Assembly: GCA_021804485.1 (NCBI GenBank)
Contig: JAJZHM010000010.1
Span: 1 to 34,567 of the forward strand
Direction: 5' to 3'
DNA: 34,567 nucleotides
From: Pseudomonadota bacterium
GTDB taxonomy: Bacteria > Pseudomonadota > Gammaproteobacteria > Pseudomonadales > Moraxellaceae
Numbering within the stretch: position 1 is the first letter of the stretch; the number at the start of each line of letters is the position of its first letter. The position numbers and the translations under genes were made by a program. Under the pieces are notes generated by a model that saw only the letters and a program-made list of their open reading frames with translations, was not told the DNA's origin and did not search any database. Positions 9,301 to 16,600 of the stretch are shown here, piece after piece.

Positions 9301-9580
9301 TGACTACGCCCAAACCCAGCATCGACTGGCTTTCAACATGTTCAATATCATTCACCGTTGAGGAAAGGGCCCGTTCATAGTAATAAATCACACGTCCTGA
9401 CATATCCTTCGGAGAAAGACCATTGTACTGCCAGACAACGCTGATCACTGGAATCTTGATATCAGGAAAAATATCGGTGGGCGTTCTCAGCGCCGCCAAC
9501 GGACCAAAAAGCAGAATGAGAAACGCGATCACAACAAAGGTATAGGGCCTTTGCAAAGCGACACGCACAAACCAGATCAT
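6389..9580 (-). CDS. RND-family efflux pump, inner-membrane permease
   Basis: The 1063-residue protein is a full-length resistance-nodulation-division pump. The N-terminal helix is followed by PTDIFPDIKIPV and a porter domain. The TM4 segment GILVDDGTVTIEN holds the paired Asp402-Asp403 needed for proton relay. A second half repeats the layout (ANSVLVITFARERLE in the matching position). I chose the ATG at 9580 because GGAG lies eight bases before it and MIWFVRVALQRPYTF is the usual start; a GTG at 9601 would add seven residues and put that GGAG inside the gene. It is the first gene of its operon, although in many RND operons the adaptor comes first. Substrate class (drug, solvent or other) cannot be read. 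No regulator gene is adjacent. Confidence 0.94.
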   Translation of the reverse strand: MIWFVRVALQRPYTFVVIAFLILLFGPLAALRTPTDIFPDIKIPVISVVWQYNGLSPKDMSGRVIYYYERALSSTVNDIEHVESQSMLGLGVVKIFFQPTVDIRTATAQVTSISQTVLKQMPPGITPPLILNYNASTVPIIQLAMSSAKLSDMKIFDYGQNFIRPALATVRGSAVPSPYGGKVRQIQVDLDPIALQSKGLSAQDIEKALAEQNQVIPAGTIKIGQYEYFVGLNDAVDSVEDVMNLPIKAVNGTIIYIRDVAHVRDGYPPQTNKVRMDSHQAILMTILKSGSSSTLDVIDGVKKILPRLEETLPKSLKIKLLSDQSLFVKSAVFGVVREGLIAASLTCIMILVFLGSWRSTVIIATSIPLALLSALILLAVNGETLNVMTLGGLALAVGILVDDGTVTIENINWHLEHGKQVVPAILDGAAQIVTPALVSLLCICIVFVPMFFLQGISGFLFVPMAKAVIFSLVSSFFLSRTLVPTMAKYLLKAHDHGSLAATDSAGPHLHGPSTDRGWKSPFLAFQAGFERRFSRVRVIYVRFLRMALVWNKPFMIGFLAIVILSMGLLPFLGRNFFPSVEADQINIHVRAPSGTRIEETANLFDHVEKTIHQLLPGQVDTIVDNMDLPYSGINSAYSNTGTIGPQDGDIMVSLKEDHGDTDAFVKKLRTELPQRFPGIQFAYLPADIISQILNFGNPAPINIMVAGPRIGENMEYIRAIMRRVRLVPGIADVRIQQVSNYPELKVMVNRSLAQTVGVTERDVTTSLNVNLSGSFQSAPSFWLNPKNGVSYPIVAQAPQYWLDNMSQLVNMPVTAAAAKYPQVLGGIARLHRTAVDAVVSHYNIQPSFNIYAAVQGRDLGAVSDDINTILKDMAPGRPKGSVVRLLGQVKTMNIAFTELGFGLLASIVLIYAIIVINFQSWLDPFVIITALPAGLAGIVWMLFITHTTLSVPALTGAIMTMGVATANSVLVITFARERLEYHRDAFKAAVDAGFTRFRPVCMTALAMIIGMLPMALSTDTNAPLGRAVIGGLILATISTLLFVPTVFYRVHARDFEHAEELQS

Positions 9581-9716
9581 AGGCACCACTCCAATAAGCA
9601 CAACACCAGAATCATCAGGTTCCGATGGCTGGCTAGCCTAACAAAAAAAGGGAAGTTTGCTCATGAAATCGGTGACAGATTAGCCTTCTGATGATGCATT
9701 TCTGAAAAATACAGTC

Positions 9717-10160
9717 CTATATTCGAGCATACTGCATCAGAACAGCATCCTCCCATAAGCCATCTGAACAGGGGTAGTACCCTTTGCGGGTTGCATATTC
9801 ATTAAACCCAACCCGATCATAAAGCGATCGAGCTGACTGGTTGGATGCACGAACCTCAAGTAGAACGGTATGCACTGCCTCAGGCAAATGATCGAGCACA
9901 TGCTGCAGCATTTGCTGCCCTAGCCCTTTACGCCGGTATGCAACAGCAACCGCAAAATTAAGCAAAGTGGCCTCATCAAAAAGATGCTGTACCACAGCAA
10001 AGCCAGCGATATGCTCATTGTCGCAACAGACCCAATTAAAATAGCGAGGCTTGAAACCATCTGCAAACAGGCCACGACCCCACGGAGCATACTGGGACTG
10101 CTGCTCAATCTGCACAACAGCATCCAGATCTTCAGGCGTCATGGGACGAATCAAAGCCAC
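9717..10160 (-). CDS. rimI: Ribosomal protein S18-alanine N-acetyltransferase
   Basis: The 147-residue GNAT enzyme acetylates the N-terminal alanine of ribosomal protein S18. The acetyl-CoA loop is RRKGLG (76-81). LEVRASNQSARSLYDRVGF (101-119) contains the RimI-specific catalytic Glu/Tyr region, and RKGYYP plus WEDAVLM close the fold. The start is a GTG at 10160; the ATG at 10142 would remove the first beta strand (ALIRPM), so GTG is preferred. It overlaps the end of the HolD-like gene by 10 bases. The same holD-rimI pairing occurs in E. coli. Confidence 0.92.
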   Translation of the reverse strand: MALIRPMTPEDLDAVVQIEQQSQYAPWGRGLFADGFKPRYFNWVCCDNEHIAGFAVVQHLFDEATLLNFAVAVAYRRKGLGQQMLQHVLDHLPEAVHTVLLEVRASNQSARSLYDRVGFNEYATRKGYYPCSDGLWEDAVLMQYARI

Positions 10161-10828
10161 GACAGCAGTTCCCGATACAGCTGACGTTTGGCGGACACCG
10201 ACTCGATACAGGTCAGCAAGCCGATTGATAGTGATCGTGTCTGCTTCTGCTGGGCCAAAGCCGGCATCCAGAAATCACCACCTGAGAACATAAGGATTCG
10301 CCGGTTTCGGGCCATACGCAATCCCCCACCCTGAACCCAGGAACGCAGACTTGCCAGATCAGTCTGAACACCCGGCGGAATCCCGTCAGGAATTAAAAAC
10401 TCTCTTGGTTCAACCGCAGCGCGCTCTGCCTCAAGCCAGCCAGCAAGATCCTGTAAAAATGTATAAACCCCACTCGGCCAAGGCTGAACCCCGGAACACA
10501 CCCCGACAACCAGCCACTGTGGCCCAAGCGCTGCAAGCAGCAGTCGAGCGGCATCGACATGCACCATCGCATCGGGCCCCACATCAGTCACAGCGACAGG
10601 AATCATTTCCTCAGTAGGATACTTTTCCTCAGCAGGATATTGGGCCTGCTGAGGTGGTTGCACCATCCTGGGCAAAACCTCCTGAGGAGGCTGATCCGTC
10701 TTCGAACCCAACCAGAACTGCGGATCAACCGGAAATCCGGGCAGATCAACACGCTGCTGCCAAAGGCGAATACCCATAAACTGAAGCAAATCCAGCTGAA
10801 CCGCCTCAAGACCCCAAGGTTCACCCAC
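10151..10828 (-). CDS. HolD-like protein, candidate DNA polymerase III psi subunit
   Basis: No database-level family is obvious, but three features point to psi (HolD), which links the clamp loader to chi and SSB. First, the N-terminal LDLLQFMGIRLWQQR resembles the chi-binding start of E. coli HolD (LQQLGITQWSLRRPG). Second, the C-terminal GGDFWMPAL followed by SAKRQLYRELLSWL resembles its SPAL...TARAALWQQI ending. Third, it overlaps rimI, as holD does in E. coli. At 225 residues it is much longer than E. coli psi (137); the extra length includes a Pro/Gln/Glu-rich linker with a 6-residue repeat (around residues 55-75) encoded by an 18-bp tandem duplication. The GTG start at 10828 lies two bases after the leuA stop; SD-like GGATGGGG lies inside the end of leuA. 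Confidence 0.6.
   Translation of the reverse strand: MGEPWGLEAVQLDLLQFMGIRLWQQRVDLPGFPVDPQFWLGSKTDQPPQEVLPRMVQPPQQAQYPAEEKYPTEEMIPVAVTDVGPDAMVHVDAARLLLAALGPQWLVVGVCSGVQPWPSGVYTFLQDLAGWLEAERAAVEPREFLIPDGIPPGVQTDLASLRSWVQGGGLRMARNRRILMFSGGDFWMPALAQQKQTRSLSIGLLTCIESVSAKRQLYRELLSWL
10606..10639 (-). repeat. 18-bp tandem duplication inside the HolD-like gene
   Basis: TTTCCTCAGYAGGATA occurs at 10606-10621 and again at 10624-10639, differing at one base. It encodes YPTEE and YPAEE in the linker of the HolD-like protein. The length is a multiple of three, so copy-number change would keep the frame. Confidence 0.8.
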
Positions 10829-10830
10829 AA

Positions 10831-12381
10831 CTAGACCCCATCCATATTCCTTTGTGGATGGGCTCGATCAGCAGCATTATGCAGCAGATTCAGGGCATCA
10901 AGGTATGCCTTGACCGATGCCACCAGAATATCGGTATCAGCACCTTGGCCATTAACGATCCGTCCGGCTTCATTCAGTCGCACCTGAACCTCACCAAGCG
11001 AGTCGGTTCCACTGGTAATGGCATTGACCGAGTACAGTTCCAGCAGAGTTCCACTGTTGGCAATTGCTTCAATCGCCCGGAAACAGGCATCAACTGGCCC
11101 TGAACCCGTTGCTTGGACCTGTTTCTCCTGCTGATGAACCTTCAGGCGAAGGCTGGCCTCGGGTGGTTGCCCTGTCTTGCTGAGGACTTCAAGTGTAAGC
11201 AGCTGATAAACTTGGGGTACAGCGGCCACAGATTCCGCACTAACCAGCGCCTGCAAGTCTTCGTCATAAATATCATGTTTCTTGTCCGCCAGTTCCTTGA
11301 AGCGCGCAAACAACGAAAGCAGTTGCTGATCCGAACCCAGCTGAATCCCAAGCTCTTCAAGACGAGCCTTGAAAGCGGCTCTGCCCGAGTGCTTGCCCAG
11401 CACCATGCGGTTGGTATTCCAGCCCACATCCTGGGCCCGCATGATTTCATAGGTTTCCCGATGCTTCAGCACCCCATCCTGATGGATCCCTGACTCATGG
11501 GCAAAAGCATTGGCACCGACCACCGCCTTGTTGGGTTGAACCGGAAAGCCGGTAATACTCGAGACCAGCCGCGAAGTCGGCACAATTTCAGTGGTTTCAA
11601 TCCGGGTTTCAAGACCAAACAGGTCGCTGCGCGTACGCAGGGCCATGACGATTTCCTCAAGAGCGGCATTACCAGCCCGTTCACCAAGACCATTGATGGT
11701 GCATTCAACCTGACGAGCTCCATGCTGAATAGCTGAAAGCGAATTGGCAACAGCAAGGCCAAGGTCATTGTGGCAATGCACCGAAAATACCGCCTTGTCC
11801 GCATTGGGAATCCGATTAAGCAACTCGGCAATCAGATTGCCAAAAGGACCAGGTATGGCATAACCAACCGTATCCGGGATATTAATGGTCCGGGCACCGG
11901 CATCAATGGCAGCTTCGATAATACGGCAAAGAAAATCAGGTTCAGACCGACCCGCATCCTCACAGGAAAACTCAACATCATCAACAAGGTTACGTGCATA
12001 ACGCACCGCCTTGACCGCATGCTCGAGAACCTGATCCGGCGGCAGACGAAGCTTGTACTGCATATGGATCGGACTGGTGGCAATAAACGTATGAATCCTT
12101 GGAGCCTGCGCCGATTTCAGGGCATTTGCGGCTGCATCCAGATCCTCCTCACGGGCGCGCGCAAGGGAGCAGATCCGCGATTCCCGAACCGTTTCAGCCA
12201 CAGCCTTGACTGCCGCAAAATCACCTGGACTGGCAATCGCAAAACCTGCTTCAATCACGTCAACGCGCAGACGTTCCAAGGCACGGGCAATTCGAACCTT
12301 TTCATCAAGATCCATGGATGCACCCGGACTCTGCTCACCATCACGCAAGGTGGTATCAAAAACCAGAACCTGATTAGCCAT
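10831..12381 (-). CDS. leuA: 2-isopropylmalate synthase
   Basis: The 516-residue enzyme condenses 2-ketoisovalerate with acetyl-CoA, the first committed step of leucine synthesis. The TIM-barrel start [13 protein letters not shown] carries the catalytic Arg13 and the metal ligand Asp14. The metal-binding HCHND supplies His202 and His204, and [14 protein letters not shown] is the second signature. The C-terminal half (about 390-510) is the LeuA regulatory domain that binds leucine. Length matches the roughly 500-residue short class, not the longer one found in Pseudomonas. AGGTG sits nine bases before the ATG. No attenuator-type leader peptide with leucine codons is visible in the 76 bases upstream. 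The HolD-like gene follows directly, so a shared transcript leuA-holD-rimI is likely. Confidence 0.96.
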   Translation of the reverse strand: MANQVLVFDTTLRDGEQSPGASMDLDEKVRIARALERLRVDVIEAGFAIASPGDFAAVKAVAETVRESRICSLARAREEDLDAAANALKSAQAPRIHTFIATSPIHMQYKLRLPPDQVLEHAVKAVRYARNLVDDVEFSCEDAGRSEPDFLCRIIEAAIDAGARTINIPDTVGYAIPGPFGNLIAELLNRIPNADKAVFSVHCHNDLGLAVANSLSAIQHGARQVECTINGLGERAGNAALEEIVMALRTRSDLFGLETRIETTEIVPTSRLVSSITGFPVQPNKAVVGANAFAHESGIHQDGVLKHRETYEIMRAQDVGWNTNRMVLGKHSGRAAFKARLEELGIQLGSDQQLLSLFARFKELADKKHDIYDEDLQALVSAESVAAVPQVYQLLTLEVLSKTGQPPEASLRLKVHQQEKQVQATGSGPVDACFRAIEAIANSGTLLELYSVNAITSGTDSLGEVQVRLNEAGRIVNGQGADTDILVASVKAYLDALNLLHNAADRAHPQRNMDGV

Positions 12382-12435
12382 TTTATGTCACCTGTTCTAT
12401 TGGTCTGCCGCTTCTCTCAATCATAATACATCAAA

Positions 12436-12453
12436 GGCCATGGATGCCATGCC
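12436..12453 (-). repeat. Small hairpin between the small membrane gene and leuA
   Basis: On the minus strand GGCATGG, loop CAT, and CCATGGCC form a 7-bp stem with one bulged base, four bases after the stop of the small membrane gene. TTTGATG follows, so the U tract is poor. It could be a weak terminator or attenuator ahead of leuA. Confidence 0.35.
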
Positions 12454-12457
12454 GGAT

Positions 12458-12682
12458 TTACGGGTCCAGTCCTTCCTTCTGGGCAGCCGGAATCTGGCCA
12501 AGCTGATCAGCAGCAGCCTTTACCTGTTGCAGATCCTGCTGTGCTGCGTGTGCTGAACGCGCATAAGCAGCGATTGGATCCGATGTTATCTTGGATGGTG
12601 GATTCTGCGTTCTGGAAGAATGCACAAAGTTAAACACCAAAACGAGCAGAATCAGAACGCCTGCCACGAGAATTTTGTTCAT
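12458..12682 (-). CDS. Small single-pass membrane protein, unknown
   Basis: The 74-residue product starts MNKILVAGVLILLVLVFNFV, one strong transmembrane segment or uncleaved signal anchor. A short polar tail rich in Ala, Gln and Lys follows (a likely helix, residues 40-68). I do not recognise the family. The ATG at 12682 is preferred because GGAG lies ten bases before it; a GTG at 12691 would sit almost on top of that site. The gene lies back to back with xseA and upstream of leuA. Codon use looks ordinary, and the start signal and membrane segment together make it more than a chance frame. Confidence 0.55.
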   Translation of the reverse strand: MNKILVAGVLILLVLVFNFVHSSRTQNPPSKITSDPIAAYARSAHAAQQDLQQVKAAADQLGQIPAAQKEGLDP

Positions 12683-12704
12683 AGAGTTCACGCTCCACTA
12701 TAAT
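12675..12704 (+). promoter_or_regulatory. Probable xseA promoter
   Basis: A perfect -10 box TATAAT (12699-12704) stands 18 bases after TTGTTC (12675-12680), a weak -35 match. Transcription would start near 12711, leaving about 22 untranslated bases before the xseA ATG at 12733. Confidence 0.45.
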
Positions 12705-12732
12705 TAATGTCAGTCTATGGACAGTGCCTGAC

Positions 12733-14262
12733 ATGAACACCGAAATCAAGGTTTTCAGCGTATCCTCCCTGAATGCTCTAGCCCGCGAATTGCTTGAAGA
12801 GCACTTCCCCGCTGTCATCGTTGAAGGGGAAGTATCCAACCTGCTGCGTGCTTCTTCAGGTCACCTTTATTTTAGCCTCAAGGATGAGCGCACGGTGATC
12901 AGGGCTGTCATGTTCCGTGGCAATCAGCAAGGTTGCAAGGTAGCTTGGGCTGATGGACTCAAGGTTCGTCTGCGTGCCCGGCTAACCCTCTACGCCCCGC
13001 GTGGCGACCTGCAACTCCAGGTACAAAGCGCCGAACCCGCTGGCATGGGTGATTTACAAGCCGCCTTTTTACGTCTCAAGGAAAAACTGGAACAGGAAGG
13101 TTTGTTCAGTCATAAAAGACCCCTACCCGTCCTGTGCCATCATTTGGCTGTCCTGACCTCACCCAAAGGAGCCGTCATTCACGACATTTTACAGGTGCTT
13201 CACCGTCGATTTCCGGCTTTGCCGGTCACCCTGCTCGCCGTACCGGTGCAGGGAACCGAAGCTGCTGCCCAGATCATCAAGGCGCTTGCGAGTGCGGCCA
13301 GACAACCTGAAATTGATCTCATCCTCATTGCTCGTGGCGGGGGATCACTTGAGGATCTCTGGTGCTTCAATGATGAAAAACTGGTCCGTGCCATCCGGCA
13401 ATGCCCGGTTCCCGTCCTTTCGGCCGTTGGCCATGAGACCGACTTCACCCTCTGTGATTTTGCTGCCGACCTGCGCGCACCGACACCCTCCGCTGCGGCA
13501 GAAATCATTAGTGAACCAGCCCTTCGCTTTCGGCAGGAACTCGGCAATCTGTCGCAGAGACTGCAACGAACACGACGCAACTGGCAGGATCTGCCGGTTG
13601 CCGTTGATCGCATGGAACAGGATCTGCGGCGCAGCATGTCCTTCATCCTCTCCCGGCACCGGCAACAGTTGGGACATTCGATGCAGACATTGAAATGGGG
13701 TACTCTGGCACCTCTGCGCCAACAACTGCAATTTCAGCATGCCCATCTGACTACATGTATGCGCCACTTGCTGGAACAGATCAAACTGAATCTTGCCTCG
13801 CTTCAGAGTCAGTGGAAAAACCCGCTGACGAGCCGCCGTTTTCTGCTTGAGCGCCAGCAGGTCTGCCAGGAATACTCCGAACGCCTCCATCGCAACGATC
13901 CCAAGCGTCGGCTGCAGCAGGTCCGCCTCCATTTCAATCAGACCCTGCTGCGGATGCAGAAGCAAAATCCGATGGCATCACGTTCACGCACACGCAAGGA
14001 ACTTGAAGACACTCGACAGCAGCTCGCACGCACCCTCCGACAAAGCCTCGCCATGATGCAGCAACAACTGCACCATCTCGGGCTGCGCGCCCATAACCAC
14101 AGCCCCATGGCTACCCTTGATCGTGGCTACAGTATCCTGATGAACGCCAGCGGCATTATCCGTTCCATACACGAAGTACAAACCGACGAAATGATTCAAG
14201 CCAAAGTCCGTGATGGCGATCTGCAACTTAAAGTTCTGCGTGCTTTACCCAGAGAAGATTGA
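12733..14262 (+). CDS. xseA: Exodeoxyribonuclease VII large subunit
   Basis: The 509-residue protein is the catalytic subunit of exonuclease VII, which degrades single-stranded DNA from both ends together with XseB (not in this window). An N-terminal OB fold (about 5-100, FSVSSLNALARELLEEHFPAV type start) binds DNA. ARGGGSLEDLW (200-210) and GHETDFTLCDFAADLRAPTPS (233-253) form the active site, with His234 and Asp237. A long coiled coil (about 265-430) follows, then a C-terminal segment LDRGYSIL that interacts with XseB. The tail is somewhat longer than in E. coli (456 residues in all). The ATG at 12733 gives the standard N-terminus; a GTG at 12724 is possible. Confidence 0.95.
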   Translation: MNTEIKVFSVSSLNALARELLEEHFPAVIVEGEVSNLLRASSGHLYFSLKDERTVIRAVMFRGNQQGCKVAWADGLKVRLRARLTLYAPRGDLQLQVQSAEPAGMGDLQAAFLRLKEKLEQEGLFSHKRPLPVLCHHLAVLTSPKGAVIHDILQVLHRRFPALPVTLLAVPVQGTEAAAQIIKALASAARQPEIDLILIARGGGSLEDLWCFNDEKLVRAIRQCPVPVLSAVGHETDFTLCDFAADLRAPTPSAAAEIISEPALRFRQELGNLSQRLQRTRRNWQDLPVAVDRMEQDLRRSMSFILSRHRQQLGHSMQTLKWGTLAPLRQQLQFQHAHLTTCMRHLLEQIKLNLASLQSQWKNPLTSRRFLLERQQVCQEYSERLHRNDPKRRLQQVRLHFNQTLLRMQKQNPMASRSRTRKELEDTRQQLARTLRQSLAMMQQQLHHLGLRAHNHSPMATLDRGYSILMNASGIIRSIHEVQTDEMIQAKVRDGDLQLKVLRALPRED

Positions 14263-14317
14263 ACTGTTTTCTCATTTTTTCATGCAACTTCAGATGCCGG
14301 CATGATCAGGATTGTGT

Positions 14318-15229
14318 ATGCTCAGCCCTTGGCATTTACTATTACTGTGGGGACGTATGCCTGCTGTCTTTTATCGCCGCTGGGCGCTTCTGGCATTACT
14401 GACTGAACTGAGTACCGTGGGACACGCATTAACAGCGGATGCCGTCAACGGAGGCATTGCTATCATTCCTCTGCCTGATTCACCAACCCGACCTGAGGTC
14501 TTTTATCACCAGCATCCGGTACTGGTCACAGGCGATGGCACCCACTGGCAAGCTGTTGTCGGCATTGATCTTGATCAGAAACCTGGTACCGACCGTATCC
14601 AGATCGGAACATCCGGCCCAACCGTCTCCTTCGACATCAAGGCTGCACAATACCCTGTTCAGAACATTCATCTCAACAATACTCATCAGGTGGATCCGGA
14701 CCCCGAAGAACTGAGCCGTATTCATACTGAACTACAGGAAGAACGCCGCGATTTTGCAATCTTTGATGGAGTGCTGGCCGATCATGCCCTTGAGATCGCT
14801 ACCCTGCCGGTTCCTTCCCATCATGTGCAAAGCGCCTTTGGCCTGCAACGCTACTTCAACGGTGAACGGCGGGCTTCCCATTCGGGCATTGACCTTCAGG
14901 CTGCCGAAGGAACACCCATCCATCTGCCTGTTGGAGGCCGGGTCCTTTTGGCTAAAAACCTATTTTTCAACGGCAACACCGTTATGATTGATGAAGGTCA
15001 GGGCGTCGTCAGCATGTACTGTCACCTGAGCAGCATTGATGTCAAACCCGGGGATCAGCTTGCAGCAGGACAGGTCATCGGCAGCGTGGGGCATACCGGC
15101 CGGGCCACTGGACCGCACCTGCACTGGTCGGTGAGTCTGAATGGTGTTCGGGTCAATCCCCGTCTGCTCCTTAGTATTCAGGCCAACGCTGAACTGGATG
15201 GTTCAGCGCTTGCTGAACCGGTTCACTGA
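14318..15229 (+). CDS. M23-family peptidoglycan endopeptidase, exported
   Basis: The 303-residue protein ends in a lysostaphin-type M23 domain that cleaves peptide cross-links in the cell wall. Zinc ligands are His188 and Asp192 (ASHSGIDLQ) and the second His of GPHLHW (267-269); YCHLS gives the other active-site His. An N-terminal domain of unknown fold (about 35-130) precedes it. The ATG at 14318 has AGGA six bases before it; a second ATG at 14357 would give a neater signal peptide (FYRRW, hydrophobic core, cleavage near GHA). A TTG at 14312 is less likely. It follows xseA by 55 bases on the same strand. Its last codons overlap the DUF445 gene by seven bases. Confidence 0.88.
   Translation: MLSPWHLLLLWGRMPAVFYRRWALLALLTELSTVGHALTADAVNGGIAIIPLPDSPTRPEVFYHQHPVLVTGDGTHWQAVVGIDLDQKPGTDRIQIGTSGPTVSFDIKAAQYPVQNIHLNNTHQVDPDPEELSRIHTELQEERRDFAIFDGVLADHALEIATLPVPSHHVQSAFGLQRYFNGERRASHSGIDLQAAEGTPIHLPVGGRVLLAKNLFFNGNTVMIDEGQGVVSMYCHLSSIDVKPGDQLAAGQVIGSVGHTGRATGPHLHWSVSLNGVRVNPRLLLSIQANAELDGSALAEPVH
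15200..15219. repeat. Perfect 8-bp hairpin beside overlapping convergent stops
   Basis: GGTTCAGC, loop GCTT, and GCTGAACC form a perfect stem within the last codons of the M23 gene, just outside the DUF445 stop. It lies where both converging transcripts end. No U tract follows on either strand, so standard intrinsic termination is not supported. Confidence 0.5.
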
Positions 15230-16467
15230 AAGCCGACAACAAACTGAATCCAGCCGGCTACAAAACCGAAGATTCCACCTAGAACAACAATGATCCACTC
15301 ATCTTCCTGAAACGCTGGGCGGAGAAGGTCCTGAAACTCAGACGGAGTCATGGCCTTCATTCGAACTGAGAAAATACGCGCGATCACCTGGGCTCGTTCC
15401 TTGTTGAACTGTGGGTCCTGCAAGGGTTCCAGAGACTTCAGGGTTGCCTTGTCCACAACAGTACGCTTGAGATCCGCATAACCCTGCGGACCCACCGTCA
15501 GCTGGATGGCAGTTCGTACCACACCACTTTCCAGCAAGGGGGCTAAATGACGTTTGACCATGGCTCGGGTCCGATCTGCCCGTTTACCGGTCATGACTTC
15601 CGTCATGATATGACGGATGGTCATCATCTCTTCCGTGGATAGCTGCGAAAACTTCTCGGCAACTTCATTCTGGCGTTTCAGAAACACCCCCTGCAGCTTC
15701 CATGGTCCGATGTAAACCGGATTGAGGGGGCGGAACACCATATTGATGGCCACCCAGTTGGTCAGATATCCAAGGGCAGCGCCATACAAGGGCAAACCCC
15801 AACGGTAGGGCCAGAAGCTCCAAAGTACCATCTGAATGATGCCAAAGATAAAACCAATCCACATTGAAGAATTGACCACAAAGGCAATTTCATGGTTACC
15901 CACTTCCTGGAAGGTCCGAACCATCAGTCCCTTATCCGCTTCCAGCCGAGTGACCACCATGTGCTTGAGGTCCATAAGGTCCTCAATATTCTCACTCATA
16001 TCCTTGACCAGACGATCCATAACATCAGGTAACTGGCGACGCACCCGGGCATAAACCCGTTTCTTGATAGCATTGGGAAGGTTTTCCCAGAGTACGTGGT
16101 TCTTGTCGTTCATGATCTCGTCGATAAAGTTTTCGACGTCGTTCAACATGACATTACTGATGTGCTTAGCAATCAGCTCAGGTTCCATTTCACGAAAGAC
16201 TTCATCGAGCGTGCCGAGCTTCGCCAGTGTATTGTCCACGGTAATGGCAGCCATTTTACCGGCCTTGCGGGGCACAATCCCCTGCCAGCCAATCCATGGT
16301 TTCCAGATACCCACAAACTCAAGGGGATAGAAGACCATCTTCATGGCAAACCAGACGTGTACCCAAGTCACAATGGCTGCAACAAACGGAATACTGATAA
16401 ATGCCCAGAATTCATGCTGATGACTAAGATATATCCGGTGTCCTACTGCAAGAAGACTATCCAACAT
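15223..16467 (-). CDS. DUF445 family membrane protein
   Basis: The 414-residue protein belongs to the DUF445 (YheB-like) family of unknown function. Hydrophobic segments occur near the N-terminus (ISIPFVAAIVTWVHVWFAM), in the middle (MWIGFIFGIIQMVLWSF and GLPLYGAALGYLTNWVAINMVF) and at the very C-terminus (WIIVVLGGIFGFVAGWIQFV). Family hallmarks are the two copies of a TNWxAIxMVFxPL-like motif (WVHVWFAMKMVFYPL and TNWVAINMVFRPL), each followed by a G-I/K-x-Q-G-I/V-type segment. Long charged helical regions lie between. The ATG at 16467 is used; a GTG at 16518 would add a poorly conserved 17-residue leader with no ribosome-binding site. Its tail overlaps the M23 gene. Confidence 0.85.
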   Translation of the reverse strand: MLDSLLAVGHRIYLSHQHEFWAFISIPFVAAIVTWVHVWFAMKMVFYPLEFVGIWKPWIGWQGIVPRKAGKMAAITVDNTLAKLGTLDEVFREMEPELIAKHISNVMLNDVENFIDEIMNDKNHVLWENLPNAIKKRVYARVRRQLPDVMDRLVKDMSENIEDLMDLKHMVVTRLEADKGLMVRTFQEVGNHEIAFVVNSSMWIGFIFGIIQMVLWSFWPYRWGLPLYGAALGYLTNWVAINMVFRPLNPVYIGPWKLQGVFLKRQNEVAEKFSQLSTEEMMTIRHIMTEVMTGKRADRTRAMVKRHLAPLLESGVVRTAIQLTVGPQGYADLKRTVVDKATLKSLEPLQDPQFNKERAQVIARIFSVRMKAMTPSEFQDLLRPAFQEDEWIIVVLGGIFGFVAGWIQFVVGFQ

Positions 16468-16600
16468 AATGTACCAACCAAACACACGAGACCCACACAA
16501 CGGGACTTCATCCCGCACCCTTTGGAATTGAACCTTCAGTTTAGTTCAAGACAGCGTCCCTGACGGGGTTTATTCCATCAACATGGTGCCCAAAACCAAC

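Noticed and set aside
11770-12426. A 218-codon plus-strand frame opposite leuA
   Set aside because: Antisense shadow; LeuA motifs on the other strand are complete.
12382-12457. A leucine attenuator ahead of leuA
   Set aside because: No short frame with a run of leucine codons and no competing hairpins; only one small bulged hairpin is seen.
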